Source: Bombella mellum (GTDB lineage: Bacteria; Pseudomonadota; Alphaproteobacteria; Acetobacterales; Acetobacteraceae). Taken from it: a stretch of 64,000 nt of DNA. Positions 26,577 to 34,660 of this stretch are shown here, one piece after another. Under the pieces are notes generated by a model. The model did not search any database. It was not told the origin of the DNA and saw only the letters and a program-made list of their open reading frames with translations. The translations under genes were made by a program, and so were the position numbers. The DNA lies in NCBI RefSeq assembly GCF_014048465.1, contig NZ_PDLY01000004.1, positions 186,001 through 250,000 on the forward strand. Direction: 5' to 3'. Each line of letters opens with the position of its first letter. The stretch's first letter is position 1.

Positions 26577-27527
26577 GTGTTTACACGAGCCTACCGCCTC
26601 ATCCGTTTTTCCGTCACGGCCTCCATCCTCTGCGTGGCCGGGTTCGTGGCCGTCGTTCTCTGGGACTATTACACCGCCGCTCCGTGGACCCGTAACGGGC
26701 AGGTGCGCGTGCAGGTGGCCAACATCGCCCCCCGTGTCTCCGGGCAGATCATCACCGTGCCGGTGCATGACAACCAGCAGGTCCATGCCGGGGACGTGCT
26801 GTATATCATCGACCCGTTCGACTATCAGGTGGCCCTCGAAAAAGCCGATGCCGATGTGAACAAGGCCAAGGCGGACCTCGAGTTCCGCCTGAACCAGGCC
26901 AGATGGCGGCATGCCATCCCGGGAGCGGCCGTCTCGCAGGAAGAAAAGACGCAATATGAGGCTCTGGCACAGCAGGCCCGGGCCATCTACAGCACGGCAC
27001 TGGCCCAGCGCAGACAGGCCCAGATCAATCTGGACCGCACGACGGTCCGCAGCTCCATAGATGGCGTCATCACCAACCTGACCATGAGACCGGGAGACTA
27101 TGCCTCCGCCGGACAGGTGAACATCCATGTCATCGACACCAGCTCATTCTGGGTGGACGGGTATTTCGAGGAAGTGAAGGTGCATGACCTCAGCGTGGGA
27201 GACCCTGTCCGCATGGACCTGATGGGCTATCACACCCCGCTTTATGGGCATGTCCACAGCATCACCCGTGGCATTGCGAGCAGGAACGCCCTGACAAATG
27301 CCCTCGGCCTGCCCACCGTGGACCCTGTCTATACATGGGTGAGGCTGGCGCAGCGCATTCCCGTCCGCATCAGTCTGGATGCCATCCCGCCGGACCTCAA
27401 CCTCGCTGCCGGCATGACCGTCACCGTCACGGCCATTTCCGAGAAAGGCAACAGGCGGCGGCGCAGCAACGAGGATGCCTTCCAGCATCTCAGTGACGAT
27501 CTCCGCCACCTCTTCGGCTACAAGTAA
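26577..27527 (+). CDS. HlyD-family membrane fusion protein (AaeA-like)
   Basis: 316 residues from GTG at 26577, with AGAGGGA upstream. One N-terminal membrane helix (FSVTASILCVAGFVAVVLW) is followed by the biotinyl-lipoyl-like motif NIAPRVSGQIITVPVHDNQQV, a short coiled-coil hairpin and a beta-barrel domain. As in AaeA and EmrA it would link the FUSC permease to an outer-membrane channel. No LysR-type regulator (AaeR) lies next to it. Confidence 0.9.
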   Translation: MFTRAYRLIRFSVTASILCVAGFVAVVLWDYYTAAPWTRNGQVRVQVANIAPRVSGQIITVPVHDNQQVHAGDVLYIIDPFDYQVALEKADADVNKAKADLEFRLNQARWRHAIPGAAVSQEEKTQYEALAQQARAIYSTALAQRRQAQINLDRTTVRSSIDGVITNLTMRPGDYASAGQVNIHVIDTSSFWVDGYFEEVKVHDLSVGDPVRMDLMGYHTPLYGHVHSITRGIASRNALTNALGLPTVDPVYTWVRLAQRIPVRISLDAIPPDLNLAAGMTVTVTAISEKGNRRRRSNEDAFQHLSDDLRHLFGYK

Positions 27528-27534
27528 GAGAGAA

Positions 27535-27564
27535 GGGGCCTGCCAGACAGGGAGAGCAGGCCCC
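27535..27564. terminator. Hairpin between AaeA-like and Rieske oxygenase genes
   Basis: GGGGCCTGC (27535-27543) pairs with 27556-27564, loop of 12. It lies between two convergent stops (27527 and 27573), with no T-run; probably a shared weak terminator. Confidence 0.5.
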
Positions 27565-27572
27565 GGATGCTG

Positions 27573-28673
27573 TCAGGCCTGCCGGGCGACCTGCTCCCGG
27601 GCTGCCATCTCACGGGGCACACCACCGGACCGCAGCAGATTCCTCAGCTTCCTGACGATGGGAAAGACCTCGATGTTCCGGTCTCCTCCCTGCTCATTCC
27701 AGGCTTTCTGCTCCATCTCCACGATGTCCTTGTCCTCATGGAAGATGCGGTTGGTGAACACGCCCAACACCGGCCAGATGAGGTCCAGCACGAGCGGAAC
27801 CTTGGGCCGCAGGACGGAGAGCAGACCGAATGTCTGGCAGCTCTGGCCATCTCCACTGTCCGGCACATAGACGGCAAAGAGCTGCATGATGAGGTCACCA
27901 TCCTTGTCGTGAATGTGAAGGCTCTGATACGGGTATGACGTACGGATGGTCACGACCTCCTCCACCGGCTGAGGCTTGCTGGGATCGTATTTATGCTTCC
28001 CGAAGATCAGACGTTCCGCCAGAGGCTGGCCTTCGCTGCCCATACGGGCAAAGCTGTAACGGGCCTCCACATAGCCGTCCCCCTGGTCACCTCCCAGATA
28101 ACGGGCCTTGATCTTTCCCATCTGCCGCCGGTGCAGGAACTGATGGTTCATGTCCATCAGGTTCTCATGCATGAACGTGTAATGACACTTCACGGAAGGA
28201 TTGAAACGCCGGGTCTTGAAGGCCCTGTTGCCCACCTGTGCCAGTTCCGGCAGTGGCGTTTTCCAGGCCTTTTCCGCATCACCCGGAAAAATGAAGATCA
28301 TCCCGCCCGTTTCGATGCAGGGATAGGGACGGACACAGTTGGGAATGCGGTTCTGGTTCTCGTCCCGACCCAGATAGGGAATGTCCTCACAGTCCCCTTT
28401 CCGGCTGTAGGCCCAGCCGTGATAGCCGCACTTGATCGTGTTGCCCTCCACGACCCCCTCACTGAGAGGAACCTGCCGATGGGCACATCTGTCTTCCAGC
28501 GCATAGACCTGCCCCCGTCTGGGGCGGACAAGCACGACAGGCTGGCCGCTGAAGTTGCGGCCAATCGCCTTTCCAGCCCTGAGGTCTTCGGACCAGGCGA
28601 CGGGATACCAGTAATCAGGTGAAATATCGACCCGACGGAGGTCGTACTCTTTTTCCAACAATGTTTCAGTCAT
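27573..28673 (-). CDS. Rieske non-heme iron oxygenase (ring-hydroxylating type)
   Basis: 366 residues. The N-terminal Rieske [2Fe-2S] motif is C-A-H near residue 63 with C-G-Y-H 18 residues later (DRCAHRQVPLSEG, IKCGYHGWAY). The mononuclear iron site appears as ENLMDMNHQFLHRR, giving two His ligands. This is the fold of VanA- and PaO-like oxygenases, which demethylate or hydroxylate aromatic, steroid or alkyl substrates with a separate reductase. No reductase gene is beside it, so the substrate cannot be inferred. Good GAGGT ribosome binding site. Confidence 0.88.
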   Translation of the reverse strand: MTETLLEKEYDLRRVDISPDYWYPVAWSEDLRAGKAIGRNFSGQPVVLVRPRRGQVYALEDRCAHRQVPLSEGVVEGNTIKCGYHGWAYSRKGDCEDIPYLGRDENQNRIPNCVRPYPCIETGGMIFIFPGDAEKAWKTPLPELAQVGNRAFKTRRFNPSVKCHYTFMHENLMDMNHQFLHRRQMGKIKARYLGGDQGDGYVEARYSFARMGSEGQPLAERLIFGKHKYDPSKPQPVEEVVTIRTSYPYQSLHIHDKDGDLIMQLFAVYVPDSGDGQSCQTFGLLSVLRPKVPLVLDLIWPVLGVFTNRIFHEDKDIVEMEQKAWNEQGGDRNIEVFPIVRKLRNLLRSGGVPREMAAREQVARQA

Positions 28674-28878
28674 GATGATACCTCAAATACATTTACTACT
28701 TAGAGTGCGGGAGCATACCAGAACAGTGTTTTACACTGGCTGTTTCCACCCGGAAACCTTGCCCCTTTTTACCTATTTTTTGGCCGCCCTACAGGCGATA
28801 AGGTCTTCATCAGGAATCGACAGGCAATACCAAGACGCCTGTCCCGATAATGCATTTTCACTCCATTCCATTTCAGAC
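28674..28878. other. Intergenic region before the Rieske oxygenase gene
   Basis: About 205 bp with no gene and no clear terminator. It holds the promoter of the Rieske gene (minus) and the 3' end of the first hydrolase copy. Confidence 0.4.
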
Positions 28879-30579
28879 CTACATACGCATGGACCACCCA
28901 CGGCTCTGGGTCTGTTCAAACTCCTGTGTCTGCCCCTGAATGCTCGTCTGCCTCTGCTGGACATCAGCACCGGGGGAGGCCTGTACCTTATGAAGAAGAT
29001 TCTGCCAGTACATTCCCGTATCAGACACGCTGGACATTTCAGACGTACGGACCGTTTTTTCCGGAAGCAGGATGGATTCGACGGTCTGTGCCTGTCTGGC
29101 CCTGTAGGCGTCATCAAGCACCTGACGGGTCTGGGAACCGACGAGGCCATCAACCTTCAGGCCATTGTCCCGCTGAAACTCTTCAACACCATATTTTGTC
29201 AAAGGACCAAATTTTCCATCAACGGACAGTTCCCTGCCATCCCGGCCCGTATAGTGCAGTGCATTGAGTTCATGCTGCACGTCAGAAACCCGATCACCAT
29301 GAGAGCCTTCTTTCAGAAGCGGTACCGTCATGCGGGAAGACTCTCTTCCGACTGCATGGGACATTTCATGAACCGCCTCATGCCGCAAAGGCTCCACCTG
29401 CGGGTGAGGAGACGCTTCAGAATGGGAGGGAGCAGTTACATGAGGACTGGCCTGTGTCTGGAGAGCTGGAGACGCCTCTGCCCGCCTTACCTCATTCTCG
29501 GCAGGATGGACGGAATGTTCTGCCGCCCTGACACTTTGGGCAGCCTCTGCCGTCGTACTGGCGGTCTGTGTCTGTCTGGCCCGGCAGAGTACATCCAGCC
29601 TGCTCAGCGTATCACTGTCAGCGACACCGTGAGGCGTCAGACCATTGGCTTCCTGAAGCTTCGTTACCGCCGCCCTGGTCCTGGCATCATATAGGCCATC
29701 AACAGCAACATCATAACCGGCAATATTGAGCTTTTCCTGCAACCGGGTAATGTCTTCTTTTGGACTGCGGGAGAAGACCGTTGGTGGAACGACCTCTTCA
29801 CTCACTGGCCGAGGGGTATAACCATTTTTAATGGCAGTATCCCATTCCCGAGCCCTGATTACCCGCTGATCTATGGCGTTTCTCCCACCATTGACGGTTC
29901 TTGTCAGATTTTCAGAGTCCATTGCAGCGTCAACAAGCAGTTTCCCGTGCTGCCTTCCTTTAAGATACTCAACGGCAGTCTCAGCTGCGATACGTGGATT
30001 GGCAGCAAGTTCGGGGTATTTTAGCAGATCGATGCCAAGTTTTTTGCCTATTGTCTCATAATTGTCATGCCCGGTAATCTGGTAATGCCCTCTCCCCTTG
30101 TAGAGATGGCCTTCTCCCTCTTTATTTTTCATTCTATGATCGTAGAGAAAGTCTCCCTTGGCGTCGGGGCTTATTTTATTAAAATCATCGACATCTTCCA
30201 CAGTCCTTATTTGCCGTCTATGATGATCAAGATCGACAAACGTACGCGGCACATGGTGGGCCCTGTCGTACTTTTCACACTTGTCTAGAAAGCGTTCTTC
30301 CTCACGATCATTTCTATAGAAATAGGCAAGATTCTCTTCCATTTTTGTAAAATGCTGCGTCTCGACATCTGCTTGGGCCATATAATTAGATAACAAATTC
30401 CGAAGAGACCTACCTTCTGAGGTGTCTTTACTTAGAGCATTTAAATCCGCTCCTTCTCTTTTGAACTCCTCAAAAAATCTAATCATCACCAGATCAGCAT
30501 AAGCTCTTTGTTTTCCTGTCAAATTCTGTAACGAGGAGGATGATTCTAAACTTTGGTGACGCCCGTTCCGCAATGACAT
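28879..30579 (-). CDS. GH19-type peptidoglycan hydrolase with two PG-binding domains, copy 1
   Basis: 566 residues from the ATG at 30579, which has AGGTGA close upstream (GTG at 30588 also possible). A GH19-type chitinase/lysozyme domain (about 20-265) has the catalytic Glu73 in DVETQHF and the motifs YKGRGHYQITGHDNY and VNGGRNA. Two PG_binding_1 domains follow (near 275-330, IAGYDVAVDGLYDARTRAAV; and near 420-490, DGKFGPLTKYGVEEFQ), joined by a Pro/His/Ala-rich linker. The tail is Gln-rich. There is no signal peptide, so export would need a special secretion system or lysis. It lies 58 bp after a gene for a predicted periplasmic protein that may protect the producer. Confidence 0.85.
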   Translation of the reverse strand: MSLRNGRHQSLESSSSLQNLTGKQRAYADLVMIRFFEEFKREGADLNALSKDTSEGRSLRNLLSNYMAQADVETQHFTKMEENLAYFYRNDREEERFLDKCEKYDRAHHVPRTFVDLDHHRRQIRTVEDVDDFNKISPDAKGDFLYDHRMKNKEGEGHLYKGRGHYQITGHDNYETIGKKLGIDLLKYPELAANPRIAAETAVEYLKGRQHGKLLVDAAMDSENLTRTVNGGRNAIDQRVIRAREWDTAIKNGYTPRPVSEEVVPPTVFSRSPKEDITRLQEKLNIAGYDVAVDGLYDARTRAAVTKLQEANGLTPHGVADSDTLSRLDVLCRARQTQTASTTAEAAQSVRAAEHSVHPAENEVRRAEASPALQTQASPHVTAPSHSEASPHPQVEPLRHEAVHEMSHAVGRESSRMTVPLLKEGSHGDRVSDVQHELNALHYTGRDGRELSVDGKFGPLTKYGVEEFQRDNGLKVDGLVGSQTRQVLDDAYRARQAQTVESILLPEKTVRTSEMSSVSDTGMYWQNLLHKVQASPGADVQQRQTSIQGQTQEFEQTQSRGWSMRM

Positions 30580-30637
30580 TTTTTTCACCTATCTACTGGA
30601 TATATGACAGAATTTCTTTAAAAGACCCCAAAGTCAG

Positions 30638-31267
30638 TCAACGCCCCCCAGGATATAGATGATCATACATAATCCTCTCCGCTTCTTCGGAAAAAACACT
30701 CCGCTCATGAGATATATGAAAAGGAGATTTTTCCTCCCGGTGCCCATAGTCACGTATTCTATTCATCTTATCATTTCTATTCTCACTTTTATACTTCACG
30801 TCACTCACACAAAAATCATGACTTACTATTTTATTATATGAATTTATTGCCATGAACCCCACACCCTCCAACTCATTTTCAGGGTCTGAGTCATCAAATA
30901 CCGCATACGAAATATAACTTATTCCACCCTTCTTAAAAAAATAGACAATGTTATCATCCTCTGTAAAAATATGTTTCAAAGGAAACTCCCCTTCTTTAGG
31001 AGATGAGACGATTACGTCATCATGACTCCCATAGACCATATACATGATATAAGGATGTTTCTTTCTACTACCACAAACTGATAAATTCTTCCCTGTATGG
31101 GTCGTGCAAGAACTCTCCACATCATCACCAGCATCACAAAGAGTCTGCCCTTCATACCTGCCGCCATTGTTGCCAGTTTCAGCACCGGACTGCCCAGACA
31201 GATAAAAAACCACCATCGGAAGCAGCACAAGAAAACGCAACATATTTGCTTTAAAGTTTTTTTTCAT
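30638..31267 (-). CDS. Predicted periplasmic partner (candidate immunity) protein, copy 1
   Basis: 209 residues with a Sec signal peptide (MKKNFKANMLRFLVLLPMVV, cut near SGA-ET at 28-30) and no lipobox. The mature part has four Cys (44, 54, 65 and one near SHDFC) and a pattern C-T-T-x-T-G-K-x-L-S-V-C-G followed by Y-x-x-Y-x-x-Y-G, seen in small periplasmic beta-sandwich proteins. It is upstream of the hydrolase in the same operon. I propose an inhibitor that protects the producer's cell wall. This rests on gene pairing and localisation only. The region is AT-rich compared with its surroundings. Confidence 0.7.
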   Translation of the reverse strand: MKKNFKANMLRFLVLLPMVVFYLSGQSGAETGNNGGRYEGQTLCDAGDDVESSCTTHTGKNLSVCGSRKKHPYIMYMVYGSHDDVIVSSPKEGEFPLKHIFTEDDNIVYFFKKGGISYISYAVFDDSDPENELEGVGFMAINSYNKIVSHDFCVSDVKYKSENRNDKMNRIRDYGHREEKSPFHISHERSVFSEEAERIMYDHLYPGGR

Positions 31268-31776
31268 TATCCACTCTCCTGACTACTGGGACAAACTGAC
31301 ACGCCAGACTTTATCGAACCAGGTTATTTAAAGAAAACGTCCACTTCTACCGAGACCAAACCTCTGATATCCCCCAACATAAGTCAAAAGCAACCATTCC
31401 TATGCTTCAGTCCTACAGAAACGCCATTACCTTCCGAAGAAAAATCAGCTCCAATAGAAATATTCATCTTCAGTTATATGGAATAGTTCCAAAAACCATG
31501 CCACAATTTCTGCTAAAAATTCTTCTGTCTACGCTTCTCCCCTTCCCCAATAACCTCAATGCCACGCCATTTTAAAAATAAGGCTCTAAAAGCTTGCTTT
31601 GGCAAAATAATTACCCATCTCATGACAATCAAATGCCACTTCTCTTCACTTATTCAGGTCATCTCACCTTTTTATAAAATATAACACAGTGCAAAACCAC
31701 ACACTGCCCAGCCTGTAGCAAATTCATAAAAACAATCCAGCCTGCAAATATGAGAGCGGCTCAACCTTCCCGGAAA
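31268..31776. other. Spacer between the two duplicated units
   Basis: About 510 bp, AT-rich, without a convincing gene. The first 250 bp resemble the sequence upstream of copy 2 (for example CGTCCACTTCT near 31335 and 34255), so the duplication includes the promoter region. The rest shows nothing I can name. Confidence 0.5.
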
Positions 31777-33474
31777 TTACATACGCATGGACCACCCACA
31801 GCTCTGGGTCTGTTCAAACTCCTGTGTCTGACCCTGAGTGCTCGTCTGCCTCTGCTGGACATCAGCACTGGGGGAGGCCTGTACCTTGTGAAGAAGATTC
31901 TGCCAGTACATCCCCGCATCAGACACGCTGGACATTTCAGACGTACGGGCCGTTTTTTCCGGAAGCAGGATGGATTCGACGGTCTGTGCCTGTCTGGCCC
32001 TGTAGGCGTCATCAAGCACCTGACGGGTCTGGGAACCGACAAGGCCATCAACCTTCAGGCCATTGTCCCGCTGAAACTCTTCAACACCATATTTTGTCAA
32101 AGGACCAAATTTTCCATCAACGGACAGTTCCCTGCCATCCCGGCCCGTATAGTGCAGTGCATTAAGTTCATGCTGCACGTCAGAAACCCGATCACCATGA
32201 GAGCCTTCTCTCAGAAGCGGTACCGTCATGCGGGAAGGCTCTCTCCCGACTTCATGGGACATTTCATGAGCCGCCTCATGCCGCAAAGGCTCCCCCCGCA
32301 GATGAGGAGACGCTTCGGAATGGGAAGGGGCATTTACATGAGGACTGGCCTGTGTCTGAAAAGCTGGAGACGCCTCTGCCCGCCTTACCTCATTCTCGGC
32401 AGGATGGGCGGAATGCTCTGCCGCCCTGACACTTTGAGCCACCTCTGCTGTCGTACTGGCGGTCTGTGTCTGTCTGGCCCGGCAGAGTACATCCAGCCTG
32501 CTCAGCGTATCACTGTCAGCGACACCGTGAGGCGTCAGACCATTGACCTCCTGAAGCTTCGTTACCGCCGCCTTGGTCCTAGCATCATATAGGCCATCAA
32601 CAGCAACATCATAACCGGCAATATTCAGCTTTTCCTGCAACCGGGTAATGTCTTCTTTTGAACTGCGGGAGAAGACCGTTGGTGGAACGACCTCTTCACT
32701 CACTGGCCGAGGGGTATAACCATTTTTAATGGCAACGTCCCATTCCTGAGCCCTTGTTACCCGCTGATCAAGGGCGTTTCTCCCACCATTAATGGTTCTG
32801 GTCAGCCTTTCAGAGTCTATTGCAGCGTCAGTAAGCAGCTTCCCATGCTGATTCTCTTTAAGGTACTCTATGGCAATTTCAGTAGCAATACGTGGATTGG
32901 AAGCAAGTTCAGGATACTTTAGCAGATCAATGCCAAGTTTCTGGCCTATGGTCTTATAATTGTCATGCCCGGTCAGCTGGCAATATCCTCGCCCCTTGTA
33001 GAGATGACCTTCTCCTTCTTTATTTCCCATCCTATGGTCATAGCGAAAATCTCCCTTGGCATCAGGACTGATTTTATTAAAGTCATCGACATCACTCAAA
33101 TTTTCTATCCGACGTCTGTGATGATCAAGATCAATAAATGTCCGAGAATTATGATGCTTCCTATCATGATTTATGCATTCTCTTAAAAATTCATCTTTAG
33201 ATTCCAGAGTGTTATACTTATATTTAAGATTTTCTTCCATTTTTTTAAAATGCCACGTTTCAACATCTGCTTGGCCCATATAATTGGACAACATCCCCCG
33301 AAGACGGCTACCCTCCAGAGTATCCTTACTTAGGACACTCAGATCAGCCCCTTCTTTTTTTAACTCTTCAACAAACTTGATCATGACCAAATCTGCTCGA
33401 GCTCGTTGCTCCTTTGTCAAATCTTGAGGAAACATCAATTGTGAACCTTGGTGTTGCGTGCGTCCTGTCGACAT
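31777..33474 (-). CDS. GH19-type peptidoglycan hydrolase with two PG-binding domains, copy 2
   Basis: 565 residues, start ATG at 33474 after GAGGCTG. Same architecture as copy 1: GH19-type domain with Glu72 in DVETWHF, GRGYCQLTGHDNY and INGGRNA; two PG_binding_1 domains; a Gln-rich tail ending WSMRM. From about residue 250 to the end it is almost identical to copy 1, while the enzyme domain differs at many positions (for example Trp for Gln after the catalytic Glu, and Tyr-Cys for His-Tyr in the GRG motif). No signal peptide. Its own partner gene lies 78 bp upstream. Confidence 0.85.
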   Translation of the reverse strand: MSTGRTQHQGSQLMFPQDLTKEQRARADLVMIKFVEELKKEGADLSVLSKDTLEGSRLRGMLSNYMGQADVETWHFKKMEENLKYKYNTLESKDEFLRECINHDRKHHNSRTFIDLDHHRRRIENLSDVDDFNKISPDAKGDFRYDHRMGNKEGEGHLYKGRGYCQLTGHDNYKTIGQKLGIDLLKYPELASNPRIATEIAIEYLKENQHGKLLTDAAIDSERLTRTINGGRNALDQRVTRAQEWDVAIKNGYTPRPVSEEVVPPTVFSRSSKEDITRLQEKLNIAGYDVAVDGLYDARTKAAVTKLQEVNGLTPHGVADSDTLSRLDVLCRARQTQTASTTAEVAQSVRAAEHSAHPAENEVRRAEASPAFQTQASPHVNAPSHSEASPHLRGEPLRHEAAHEMSHEVGREPSRMTVPLLREGSHGDRVSDVQHELNALHYTGRDGRELSVDGKFGPLTKYGVEEFQRDNGLKVDGLVGSQTRQVLDDAYRARQAQTVESILLPEKTARTSEMSSVSDAGMYWQNLLHKVQASPSADVQQRQTSTQGQTQEFEQTQSCGWSMRM

Positions 33475-33552
33475 ATCAGCCTCAATTTATCCTATGATGC
33501 CCCCCTCCCCGTCTTTGCGATTAAAGAGACAAAGGTCATTCTGTCATAAAAT

Positions 33553-34185
33553 TCATTCCTCTGGATACAAATGCTCATACATTATGTGGTTGAGATGTTC
33601 ATCCAGAAAACCTCGCTCATCAATACGATGACGATATTTACTTTCCTTTACAGAATAATTAGAAATTCTTTCTTCTGAACCTTTACTATCCTTTTGCCCT
33701 ACATCCTTTAAACAAAAATCATGACTGACAATCTCATGGTCACCAACATTCCGTATAATTAACCCATATCCATGCAATACATTATCGGGATCTGAATAGT
33801 CAGAAACAGAATAAGCAAGATACTGATCTTTATCTTTATTAAAAAAACGAATAAGCCCCATCTCTTTCGGAAATTCTCCTGTCGACACATATCTCAAAGG
33901 AAATACTCCACTTCTCGGAGAAGTGATACTAACATTTCCGGGAGTTCCATAAGCTATATACATAACATAGGGATTCTGTTTCTTGGCTCCACAAATAGAC
34001 AAATTTCTCCCTGCCTGTGTCGTACAAGAAAGCTCTACATCATCGCCTGCATCACAAAGAGTCTGCCCTTCATACTTGCCAGTACTACTTCCAGTGTCAG
34101 CACCGGACTGCCCAGACAGATAAATAGCCGCCATCGGAAACAGCACAAGAAAACGCAACATATTTGCTTTAAAGTTTTTTTTCAT
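33553..34185 (-). CDS. Predicted periplasmic partner (candidate immunity) protein, copy 2
   Basis: 210 residues from the ATG at 34185, with the same leader and GGGAGAG site as copy 1; upstream in-frame sequence is not conserved. The signal peptide and first 60 residues match copy 1 closely (YEGQTLCDAGDDVELSCTT), but the remaining 140 residues are only moderately similar and contain short insertions. That is the pattern expected if each partner is tuned to its own enzyme. Periplasmic, function not known. Confidence 0.7.
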   Translation of the reverse strand: MKKNFKANMLRFLVLFPMAAIYLSGQSGADTGSSTGKYEGQTLCDAGDDVELSCTTQAGRNLSICGAKKQNPYVMYIAYGTPGNVSITSPRSGVFPLRYVSTGEFPKEMGLIRFFNKDKDQYLAYSVSDYSDPDNVLHGYGLIIRNVGDHEIVSHDFCLKDVGQKDSKGSEERISNYSVKESKYRHRIDERGFLDEHLNHIMYEHLYPEE

Positions 34186-34611
34186 TATCCACTCTCCCGA
34201 CCACTGGAAAAAACTAACACGCCTGACTTTATTGAGCCGCATTATTAAAAAAATCGTCCACTTCTCCCGCCAAGACAGAACCACTGGCACACCGAAACAA
34301 GACAGAAAACAGATGGTCTTGCCGATCCAGCAAGCAGATTCCACACACCATCTTCCAAAGAAGAATCAACCGGAACAGCCCCCAAGAACCAAGCCACGAT
34401 CCTCGCCAAACATGCCCCTGCCTATGCTGGCCTCAGTAGGCCCAAGGCTACGTTATTTTTGGAATAAGACATTATTGTGTCTTCATTGACTGTTACAGCA
34501 CAAATGAAACTGAACAACCTGCTCTTCCTTACAGGAAAGGGAAAACTCCCCCCTCCATTCTCTTCTCCTCACATGTGCTGAAGACCCTGAGCCATCACTT
34601 TTCAGGAAAAC
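34186..34611. other. Intergenic region upstream of copy 2 and znuA
   Basis: About 425 bp, AT-rich near the copy 2 promoter and more mixed later. No gene is supported. It presumably holds the promoter of the copy 2 operon (minus) and part of the znu promoter (plus); the Zur box follows at 34612. Confidence 0.45.
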
Positions 34612-34634
34612 GAAACGTTATTATATAACATTAC
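34612..34634. promoter_or_regulatory. Zur box upstream of znuACB
   Basis: A 23-bp near-palindrome starts GAAACGTTAT and ends TATAACATTAC. It differs at only a few positions from the E. coli Zur consensus (GAAATGTTATA, N, TATAACATTTC). It lies 27 bp before the znuA start, where bound Zur would block transcription under zinc sufficiency. Confidence 0.85.
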
Positions 34635-34660
34635 ATCCTGTCCCGGTCAGAAAGGCTTCC

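Larger units (their letters stand above)
28881..34250. repeat. Tandem duplication of a two-gene hydrolase/periplasmic-protein unit
   Basis: Two direct copies of about 2.9 kb lie side by side: copy 1 begins at 28881 and copy 2 at 31779 (offset 2,898 bp at this end and 2,918 bp at the partner-gene starts 31267 and 34185). The last 0.9 kb of the hydrolase genes and the first 0.15 kb of the partner genes, with their ribosome binding sites, are nearly identical. The enzyme domains and the rest of the partners differ clearly. Upstream sequence remains similar for some 100-250 bp. No insertion sequence or att-like repeat is seen. Confidence 0.9.

Noticed and set aside
28672-29694. Long plus-strand open frame opposite hydrolase copy 1, repeated opposite copy 2 (31750-32592)
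   Set aside because: Its conservation in both copies follows from near-identity of the hydrolase 3' ends on the other strand; no ribosome binding site, and the other strand has recognised domains.
28881-34250. Prophage or insertion element carrying the lysozyme-like genes
   Set aside because: No holin, terminase, integrase, transposase or att repeats are seen; the gene pairing with exported partners fits better with effector and immunity.
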